NCBI GenBank assembly: GCA_938020505.1 | Contig: CALIHR010000012.1 | Span: 1-31,200, forward strand | DNA length: 31,200 nucleotides | From: an uncultured Actinobaculum sp. | Lineage (GTDB): Bacteria > Actinomycetota > Actinomycetes > Actinomycetales > Actinomycetaceae | Direction of reading: 5' to 3' | Part shown: positions 24,283 to 31,200 of the stretch, in pieces | Position numbering within the stretch: position 1 is the first letter of the stretch | Layout: each line of letters opens with the position of its first letter | Position numbers and translations under genes: made by a program | Notes under the pieces: generated by a model | Told to the model about the DNA's origin: nothing | Database searches by the model: none | Seen by the model: the letters and a program-made list of their open reading frames with translations, nothing else

Positions 24283-26615
24283 ACGCCTGTGAAGGCAATA
24301 CAAACGGCGAAGGCGCGGTGCCTTCTGTCTTTCAGCCTTCCGACGCCGTCGCTCCGCAGCAGGGCACCGGCTTCACTCGCTTGAAAGACCCCAGTCAGAT
24401 GCGGATGGTGCTGATCGTCGAAGCTGTTGCGTGTTCTGGCTGGGAAGCGACTTTCGGCGTCGCCCAGAGCGAAAGCGCAGGCGAGGGCAGCGACCTTGAT
24501 CCAACGCGCAGCGGCCGAGCGAGAAGCCGTCTGATCCGACGCGAGGCCAGCGAAAACCCGCCTGGCGAAAGAACGGAGGCTGTAAGCGCCTGGGAGGCGG
24601 GGCCTTTCTCCGTCAAGGTCAAGGGGTCGAACCACAATTTGTATACACGCAGCCGAAAGAGGGGGTTCCGCCCCGAGGCTGCGAAACAGATCCTGGGGGA
24701 GGGCGTGCGCCGATCGCTTCGGCTGCCGGAGCTCGTCGATCACATCTGCGGCGAAACGGGCCGCACAGCTCTGCGGATAGGCGCGCTCGAAGCGTTGTGG
24801 GTTCAAAACGAGCGAGGCGGGTGCAGGTTCCTTCTGGCCGTTCACGCCGTCGTCGGAAGGCCGGGCGGCTGTTCGCCAGACTATCCGAGTCTCTATCGAA
24901 CATTGCGGTGGCGCGATAAGTTCTCAGAGCTCGCGGACACCCTCACCCGAATCCTCGAAACCCACGGCGGATGCCCGGCGGGCAGCGTCGTGTTTCCCAG
25001 CGCGGACGCCGAACACCCTTCCGGTGTTTTCCCAATCTTCACGATAACGTGGGTGCCGTGGGCGGAAACGGCGGGGTGGATCGTCGATTCGGACGTTGAA
25101 AGCGAGGACGACGCCGTACTGCCCGCCGCGGCTCCCACCGTTCCGGCTGCGGCTTCCGAGCTGCTGGGCGACCCCGCCGGCGCGGCTGTCGCCCTGGGCT
25201 TTCCCGCTGACGGACCCGCCGGAGTCGCTGGGCAGGGCGGTCGTGATGCCCGCGTTGGCCGGAGCGCGAGTGCTGGTCAGCTTGTCGGCGATGGGGATGA
25301 CGCCCATGATGCTCGCTATGGTCGTGATGCGAGTGCTGGTCAGCTTGTCAGCGGTGGGGACGGCGCCCATGACGTTCGCGGCGGATCCAATGCGGGCGAC
25401 GCGGAAGCCTCGTTCCTTGAGGCTCTTGAGGAACTGCAGCACGGCTTGTGCGTGCCGGTCGCGGAAGAGGTTCTCGGGGAAATCCGGCAAGAAGCTCAAG
25501 AGGAAGGGGTGTCGCGCGGCGGAGCGTCGGTGTCGCGTGGTGCGACGTCGGCCTCGCGCGGAATGTCGGCGGGGGTTAGCGGGACAGCGTCCGGACGGAC
25601 GTTGCCCGGAGGGAAGGCGCAACGAGGGTTGATTCACGAAGACGGTGCGCCGAGCGACGCGTCGCTCGGCCAGGCGGCGGTGGCGGCGTCGGGCTGGAAA
25701 TGGGGGTATCTGCCCTCGCCGGAAGGCTTCGAACTCGGGGAGGAAATCTGGGACGAGGCCAAGCGCGCGCTGCACAGGCTTTCGAGAAGCTGGGCGGTCA
25801 GCGTGTACCGGCACGGCGCGGCCTACCTGCAGCGCCGCGAAGACGATTTCTCGCTTTATGCGCTCCAACGCATGTGCACGCGACACGTGGACGTCTACCT
25901 CCTGACGCTTTTCAACCGCATCAGGGTGCGGACGTTCTCCGAAAAACTCGCGGCGCTCGCGGCAGAGCTGGAGGAGACGGCCAACGGCCTCTTTGCTGAC
26001 CGGGGGAATGCGGCAGAAGGAAGCGCTGATCGTCCGGCGTCGTTCGGCGCCGCCCGCGGCTCGGAAGGCGAAGGGCTGAGAAACTCGGCAGAAACCGAGG
26101 AGGCGCTCGAACGGCTTATCGCCGAGGCCCTCGCGCTCGACAGCGACGCCGTCGCCTTCCTCGCCGCCGAATGGTGGACGAACGTCGACGTCGGATACGG
26201 GACCCAGACGGACAAAGTGCTCGAATGGGCGCAGAAAGCCGGGCGTCTCGACAGCGCCGTCGATCGCGTGGTGGAGCAGTCCCGGATGCTGCGCGAGAGC
26301 GTGCAAACCCTGCTGGACCGCCAGGAACGCCAGATCGAGAAGCAGAACCAAGAGATCGAGCGGGAGCAGCAGCGCTCGGCGCGCGTCATGGAATGGGCGG
26401 TGGGATGCCTCGCATTCATTGGAATTCCGATGACGGCGGTGCTCGAACTCTGGATCAATTGGGATTTGGAGAAGCGCGTCGCGTTGCGGCCTTTCTGGCC
26501 GTGGTGGGCGATTTTCATCGCGGGCATGCTCGGCTCGATCGTTTTCGGGCTGCTTGCGGTGCGGCGGCTGGGCAGGCGCTCGCGGCACCGCGTCACGCCG
26601 TCGGCTCAACCCTGA
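24279..26615 (+). CDS. C-terminal two-helix membrane protein, candidate type III effector
   Basis: A 778-residue protein whose ATG overlaps the CARF gene stop (ATGA), so the two are likely made together. Residues about 1-260 look globular (FTRLKDPSQMRMVLIVEAV, LRIGALEALWVQNERGGCRFLLAVHAVVG). A low-complexity Gly/Ala/Asp linker follows, with a 63-nt tandem repeat. The C-terminal part is helical: VDVYLLTLFNRIRVRTFSEKL, then a charged coiled coil (LLDRQERQIEKQNQEIEREQ, about 670-703) leading into membrane helices at about 705-727 (AVGCLAFIGIPMTAVLEL) and 741-762 (WWAIFIAGMLGSIVFGLLAV). A long stalk plus two terminal helices recalls CorA-type proteins of some type III loci, but the GMN loop is absent. 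An effector that disturbs the membrane after nucleotide signalling is inferred. Its end overlaps the convergent cas6 by 23 bp. Confidence 0.7.
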   Translation: MNACEGNTNGEGAVPSVFQPSDAVAPQQGTGFTRLKDPSQMRMVLIVEAVACSGWEATFGVAQSESAGEGSDLDPTRSGRARSRLIRREASENPPGERTEAVSAWEAGPFSVKVKGSNHNLYTRSRKRGFRPEAAKQILGEGVRRSLRLPELVDHICGETGRTALRIGALEALWVQNERGGCRFLLAVHAVVGRPGGCSPDYPSLYRTLRWRDKFSELADTLTRILETHGGCPAGSVVFPSADAEHPSGVFPIFTITWVPWAETAGWIVDSDVESEDDAVLPAAAPTVPAAASELLGDPAGAAVALGFPADGPAGVAGQGGRDARVGRSASAGQLVGDGDDAHDARYGRDASAGQLVSGGDGAHDVRGGSNAGDAEASFLEALEELQHGLCVPVAEEVLGEIRQEAQEEGVSRGGASVSRGATSASRGMSAGVSGTASGRTLPGGKAQRGLIHEDGAPSDASLGQAAVAASGWKWGYLPSPEGFELGEEIWDEAKRALHRLSRSWAVSVYRHGAAYLQRREDDFSLYALQRMCTRHVDVYLLTLFNRIRVRTFSEKLAALAAELEETANGLFADRGNAAEGSADRPASFGAARGSEGEGLRNSAETEEALERLIAEALALDSDAVAFLAAEWWTNVDVGYGTQTDKVLEWAQKAGRLDSAVDRVVEQSRMLRESVQTLLDRQERQIEKQNQEIEREQQRSARVMEWAVGCLAFIGIPMTAVLELWINWDLEKRVALRPFWPWWAIFIAGMLGSIVFGLLAVRRLGRRSRHRVTPSAQP
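25266..25391 (+). repeat. 63-bp direct repeat inside the membrane-protein gene
   Basis: Two adjacent copies start at 25266 and 25329, both opening GCGAGTGCTGGTCAGCTTGT. They encode 21-residue units of the form ASAGQLV-(G/S)-(D/G)GD-AHD(A/V)R, within the flexible linker between the N-terminal region and the helical C-terminal part. Confidence 0.85.
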
Positions 26616-27405
26616 GCACGCCCATGCCGAAGCCGGTGTGAGAGCCCACGTTTGTGAACCGCGCCAGAGCCATGAGACGCGAAAACAGCTGCACCTGGGA
26701 TTCTTCGGCGTCATCGCGCGCGCGAATCCGGAGGCTGCCCTCGGAGGCCTCGATGCGTCTGGCGGACAGGCGGCCGCGTCCGCCGCCGGAAGGCATGCCG
26801 AGGCTGACGGGGACGATATGCGTACGGTCGTCGACGTCGAAGGCTTCGGTGACGGCGGATCGGTCGACGCGGCCGGGCGCCGTCGCACGGTCCCACGCCC
26901 ACCAGCGGTTTTGAAGGCTGGTGGCCAGCGACGCCGCAGTGACCTCCGGGATGTGCCGGCCCTGCGACGTGAAAACGACCGGCGTGAGGATGTGCACGTC
27001 CCAGGCCGTGGCGGTGGCATCTGCGGCGACGTCCTCCCAACTGACGCGTTCGAGCACCTGGGCTTCGAGCGCGGCAAGCGCGGCCGTGGACTCGCCTCCG
27101 TTTCCCACGTAAAGCACGCCGCCCCAGGCGAGCCAGGCGTCAAGCGGGTCGAGCAGCCTGTCGTCCAGCAAACGCAGTTCGACGCCGAACCTTCCCGGCG
27201 CCTGCGTCATCTCGCCGAGCGAATACGGCTTTGGGCCGCCGACGTCGTGCGCCGGCCGTGCGGCGAGTGCGGGAATGCGGCGGGCGCGCTCGAGGGAAAT
27301 CCCGGGCGGGAGGTCGAAGATGTGCCCGACGGCGGCGTGCAGGCGACGCGGCGTGGCGCGGACGGACCCCGGGGAGTCGAACTGGATGAACACTGTGCTC
27401 GGCAT
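26593..27405 (-). CDS. cas6: Cas6 pre-crRNA endoribonuclease
   Basis: A 270-residue RAMP-fold RNase predicted to cut the repeat transcripts of both arrays. N-terminal VFIQFDSPGSVRATPRRLHAAVGHIF, followed by PAHDVGGPKPYSLGEM, matches the Cas6 first ferredoxin-like domain; His23 and His28 are candidate catalytic residues. The C-terminus has MALARFTNVGSHTGFGMGVLRVEP, the Gly-rich loop diagnostic of Cas6. The length is normal for the family. Both repeat types have a 5-bp hairpin ending exactly 8 nt before the repeat end, the expected cut site. The gene is transcribed away from the array 2 leader and overlaps the last 23 nt of the convergent membrane-protein gene. Start ATG 27405 has only a weak ribosome-binding site. 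A lone gene, not part of the cas10 operon. Confidence 0.88.
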   Translation of the reverse strand: MPSTVFIQFDSPGSVRATPRRLHAAVGHIFDLPPGISLERARRIPALAARPAHDVGGPKPYSLGEMTQAPGRFGVELRLLDDRLLDPLDAWLAWGGVLYVGNGGESTAALAALEAQVLERVSWEDVAADATATAWDVHILTPVVFTSQGRHIPEVTAASLATSLQNRWWAWDRATAPGRVDRSAVTEAFDVDDRTHIVPVSLGMPSGGGRGRLSARRIEASEGSLRIRARDDAEESQVQLFSRLMALARFTNVGSHTGFGMGVLRVEPTA

Positions 27406-27443
27406 GCTTCTGTTCTACCCGGTCTGCTGGCTTCGGTTCCACC

Positions 27444-27505
27444 CTGTCCGTTTTTGCCGGCTTCTGTTCTGCCCCTGTCCGTTTTTGCCGGCTTCTGTTC
27501 TGCCC
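27444..27505. repeat. Two identical 31-bp tandem repeats upstream of cas6
   Basis: Copies at 27444-27474 and 27475-27505 are identical, each starting CTGTCCGTTTTTGCCGGCTT. A decayed related copy precedes them at about 27410-27443. They lie 39-100 bp upstream of the cas6 start, in its probable promoter region. The rest of 27506-27806 contains short GGCGG-rich repetitions and no convincing gene. Confidence 0.85.
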
Positions 27506-27806
27506 TTGTCCACCGTGGCTGCGCCGGAGCGGCCGGCTGCCGACCCGGAATGCGGTGGCTGGCGGAAGACGGCTGACCGGGATGTGGCTGCTGGCGGGAG
27601 CGCGACGGGCACTGGGAAGCGACGGTTGGCGAAGCGGCGGTTGGCGGAAAACGGTCCGTCGCGCCTGCGCGAGGGGTAATCGACAGAAGCTTTGGTTGCG
27701 GTGTTTACCGTGGCGGAGTCGCGAGGCTCCGATCTTTTGGTGTAGGTTCGTTGAAAGCCGGTGGCGTACCGATGGGTAGGGGATGTTGGCGGCGCTGGGT
27801 CGATTT

Positions 27807-27932
27807 GTGGCGGTTTTCTGGGGTTGTGTGGTTTAATTGGAGCGGTGCGAGCCGATTCGATTTGGTGCTTTCCAGGTCGGCGGCGTTTTCGTCCCGGGAA
27901 ACGGCGTTGCGACGCGGCTTTCTGGAGGCGGA
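27807..27932 (+). promoter_or_regulatory. Leader of CRISPR array 2
   Basis: GTGGCGG at 27807, 12 nt, then GTGTGGTTTAATTGG from 27826, then the first repeat at 27933. The array 1 leader carries the same two blocks at the same distances. TTTAAT is a candidate -10. Other matches between the leaders include CGG-GGCG about 50 nt before the repeat and GGCTT nearer to it. Confidence 0.78.
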
Positions 27933-30900
27933 GTCGGAAAGCACTGAGCACCAAAAGGTGCATTGAGACGCACCGGGAAGGGTCTGTGACGAATTGTGGG
28001 AGGTGTCGGAAAGCACTGAGCACCAAAAGGTGCATTGAGACGGGATGTTCTTTTCTTTGCCATGACAGCGCCTTCCGTCGGAAAGCACTGAGCACCAAAA
28101 GGTGCATTGAGACCAGAAACCTCCACGCGATTATCATTGCGACTCGCCCCGTCGGAAAGCACTGAGCACCAAAAGGTGCATTGAGACCTCAACATACTTG
28201 CCATTATAAACAGATGCATACTTGAGTCGGAAAGCACTGAGCACCAAAAGGTGCATTGAGACCGGAAGGAACTGCGATGACGCGCGAATATTCAAGTCGG
28301 AAAGCACTGAGCACCAAAAGGTGCATTGAGACGCGAATGCGAGCATTTCGGATCGGCCGTCGAGGCGTTGGGTCGGAAAGCACTGAGCACCAAAAGGTGC
28401 ATTGAGACCATGGCGGGATGGCTCAAGCTTCACGGGCTCCAGGTCGGAAAGCACTGAGCACCAAAAGGTGCATTGAGACTGGGAAGACCATTTTAAACGT
28501 GTCGAGCATGTTGGTCGGAAAGCACTGAGCACCAAAAGGTGCATTGAGACTGTCAAACACCGTAACATCAACGACCCATTTACCGCCGTCGGAAAGCACT
28601 GAGCACCAAAAGGTGCATTGAGACCATTGGCCCGGTGCATCACAGCAGGAATATCCGCGTGTCGGAAAGCACTGAGCACCAAAAGGTGCATTGAGACCCG
28701 GTAGAATCGACCCTTCGACGGCACCGCACTCGGTCGGAAAGCACTGAGCACCAAAAGGTGCATTGAGACGCTCAAGGCGACGGACTTCGCCTCGTCTATG
28801 TCGGCGTCGGAAAGCACTGAGCACCAAAAGGTGCATTGAGACCCGTACTCGCCCACCCTGTCACTCACCAGCACTATCGTCGGAAAGCACTGAGCACCAA
28901 AAGGTGCATTGAGACTCCACGTCCCTTTCTTGTCCGTGATTGTCGCCCCCTGTCGGAAAGCACTGAGCACCAAAAGGTGCATTGAGACCGAACCACCAAC
29001 GCTTCGTAGAAGTCACGAAAGACCGTCGGAAAGCACTGAGCACCAAAAGGTGCATTGAGACAGCAAATTTACCCTTACTCGATATCCGTTGGCTTTGAGT
29101 CGGAAAGCACTGAGCACCAAAAGGTGCATTGAGACAGAAGGCGGGAGCTTCGTTTGAGCGGCTGGTGGCCGAGTCGGAAAGCACTGAGCACCAAAAGGTG
29201 CATTGAGACATTTCGATCCGCCGACGACGGCGACGCTGCCTTCGGTCGGAAAGCACTGAGCACCAAAAGGTGCATTGAGACTTATAATCATTGGCCTTGA
29301 TCCACAATTTGGGACCGTCGGAAAGCACTGAGCACCAAAAGGTGCATTGAGACTGAAAATGGAAAAATTATCGGTTGCCGGGGTTTCTCGCAAGTCGGAA
29401 AGCACTGAGCACCAAAAGGTGCATTGAGACGGTTGTTAATGCCGATGATGAAAAGTTCGGTTACACAGTCGGAAAGCACTGAGCACCAAAAGGTGCATTG
29501 AGACCGGCGGGCCGCTACATGTTGACGGACTGGTCGGGTCGGAAAGCACTGAGCACCAAAAGGTGCATTGAGACAGAAGAACACGACGCTTTCTGCGACG
29601 CCGCTTCTTGTCGGAAAGCACTGAGCACCAAAAGGTGCATTGAGACTCAACCTTGAACCAGGTCATCGATATTCCTCCGTTCCGGTCGGAAAGCACTGAG
29701 CACCAAAAGGTGCATTGAGACCGCGTCGACGCCGGATACAGAAACCGGTCTTCCGGTCGGAAAGCACTGAGCACCAAAAGGTGCATTGAGACGCCAACCG
29801 GCGGTGCCGCTCTACTCGCTTGATTCTTCCGTCGGAAAGCACTGAGCACCAAAAGGTGCATTGAGACACTGTATACTAATACCCTAGGAGACTAAGCAGT
29901 ATCGTCGGAAAGCACTGAGCACCAAAAGGTGCATTGAGACAGCTTTCAGAATCTCGATAGGAACGTTGTTGAGTCGGAAAGCACTGAGCACCAAAAGGTG
30001 CATTGAGACCTTTGAGACGACGTTTCCCGTCCTGCCGAAGTCAATGGGTCGGAAAGCACTGAGCACCAAAAGGTGCATTGAGACATACCATCCAACATGC
30101 CTAAACTGAAATGTTCGGTTGTCGGAAAGCACTGAGCACCAAAAGGTGCATTGAGACCCGCCGGGCGATGCCGACGGCTTTCGAGGCTGGCGGTCGGAAA
30201 GCACTGAGCACCAAAAGGTGCATTGAGACTCGCGGCTTGCACTTTCGAGCCGAGAATCGCCGAGTAGTCGGAAAGCACTGAGCACCAAAAGGTGCATTGA
30301 GACATGACCACCAGCAAGCAAGTCAAAGACTGGCTTCAGTCGGAAAGCACTGAGCACCAAAAGGTGCATTGAGACATTTCTAGGTTCCTTCTTTCGTTTT
30401 GGTAGTGGTTAGCAGGGTCGGAAAGCACTGAGCACCAAAAGGTGCATTGAGACTCGCCACGGGACGATCCCATCACCCGCAACGGGTACCCATAGTCGGA
30501 AAGCACTGAGCACCAAAAGGTGCATTGAGACCATCGGCAATTGCTTTTTGGAAGTCCATTTGACGTCGGAAAGCACTGAGCACCAAAAGGTGCATTGAGA
30601 CAACGCTTTCCGAGTCTCTAACCACACAGCTATTCGTCGGAAAGCACTGAGCACCAAAAGGTGCATTGAGACCCGCGATAATGATGCCTTTCTTCAGGTT
30701 GCGCCGAACGTCGGAAAGCACTGAGCACCAAAAGGTGCATTGAGACGGGGTTTGGAATATTGGTTACCCGACGGTTCTTCCCGTCGGAAAGCACTGAGCA
30801 CCAAAAGGTGCATTGAGACGGTTCATAGTATGGTGGAGACGGTGTTGGATTTTTTAGGTCGGAAAGCACTGAGCACCAAAAGGTGCATTGAGACAATTAC

Positions 30901-31200
30901 GTGAATTGTTCATCATGCCAACATTGTGTCGGAAAGCACTGAGCACCAAAAGGTGCATTGAGACCGGGAAGTACGAAAATTCGCTGATTGAGATTGGACA
31001 AGTCGGAAAGCACTGAGCACCAAAAGGTGCATTGAGACTATCAATATGTGCCTGACCTTGACGGTTAGCGATGCGTCGGAAAGCACTGAGCACCAAAAGG
31101 TGCATTGAGACCGAAATGATGTCCACGTCAGGCGAACGCGTCCAAGTCGGAAAGCACTGAGCACCAAAAGGTGCATTGAGACTAGACGAGGAGAGGGCGG
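27933..31200 (+). CRISPR. CRISPR array 2: at least 45 repeats of 37 nt, spacers 32-41 nt, continues past the window
   Basis: Repeats run from GTCGGAAAGCACTGAGC to AAAAGGTGCATTGAGAC and are essentially identical from 27933 through the last at 31146-31182; a partial spacer closes the window. Transcription is + by the leader and by the ATTGAGAC tag. A GCACC-AAAA-GGTGC hairpin ends directly before that 8-nt tag, giving a clear Cas6 site. The repeat matches the array 1 repeat (read on its - strand) at 30 of 37 positions. Many spacers are more A/T-rich than the host genes (e.g. 30376-30416 and 30895-30927), as expected for phage or plasmid DNA. Lack of decay fits a leader-proximal, active array. 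None of the long frames through the repeats are genes. Confidence 0.98.

Noticed and set aside
24924..27143. A 739-codon - strand open frame antisense to the membrane-protein gene and part of cas6.
   Set aside because: It is Arg/Pro/Ser-rich, has no recognisable motif, and is a high-GC shadow of genes with clear domains.
28134..31176. Long - strand frames across array 2 with repeated MHLLVLSAF or QCTFWCSVL peptides.
   Set aside because: They are repeat translations on the strand opposite to the predicted pre-crRNA.

Overview
The window is a high-GC bacterial segment that is almost entirely one large type III CRISPR-Cas locus built around reverse transcriptase-Cas1 (RT-Cas1) fusions. The DNA glycosylase fragment at the left edge and the set of RAMP proteins look most like Actinomycetota. 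That assignment comes from family resemblance only; no rRNA or other phylogenetic marker is present.

Layout. Bases 1-632 hold the 3' end of a 3-methyladenine DNA glycosylase. Two consecutive adaptation modules follow on the + strand, each an RT-Cas1 fusion overlapping a 95-codon cas2 (1097-3756 and 3984-6283). The first has lost every recognisable RT catalytic motif while keeping the Cas1 active site; the second has intact RT and Cas1 motifs. CRISPR array 1 (6355-7779, 20 repeats, read on the - strand) follows, with its leader on the right (7780-7905). The effector operon runs on the - strand from 21509 down to 8273: an HD-less cas10 with a GGDD palm, a Csx10-like double-domain RAMP, a 91-codon repeat peptide, a tandem Csm3-like RAMP, a Csx19/TIGR03984-like protein, and two paralogous TIGR03986-like RAMPs. 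Four of its junctions are ATGA overlaps. Divergent from cas10 on the + strand are a large protein with two CARF-like segments (21685-24282) and, overlapping it by ATGA, a protein with a C-terminal coiled coil and two membrane helices (24279-26615). A cas6 (26593-27405, - strand) converges on the membrane gene. CRISPR array 2 (27933 to beyond the window end, at least 45 repeats, + strand) begins after a leader at 27807-27932.

How it probably works (inference). Cas6 cuts both pre-crRNAs at the base of a small repeat hairpin, leaving an 8-nt ATTGAGAC handle. The RAMP/Cas10 complex binds target RNA. The GGDD palm would make a cyclic oligoadenylate or related nucleotide, which the CARF protein would sense, with the co-transcribed membrane protein as the likely effector or partner. 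The RT-Cas1/Cas2 modules would supply spacers from DNA and, through the RT-competent copy, possibly from RNA.

The locus is duplicated at several levels: two RT-Cas1, two Cas2, two TIGR03986 RAMPs, and two arrays with related repeats and leaders. Identical DNA patches between paralogues suggest gene conversion. Most proteins carry hydrophilic in-frame tandem-repeat insertions. The points most worth attention are the live/dead RT-Cas1 pair, the CARF/membrane-protein module, the fused RAMP composition, and the relic repeats in array 1 that link the two arrays.
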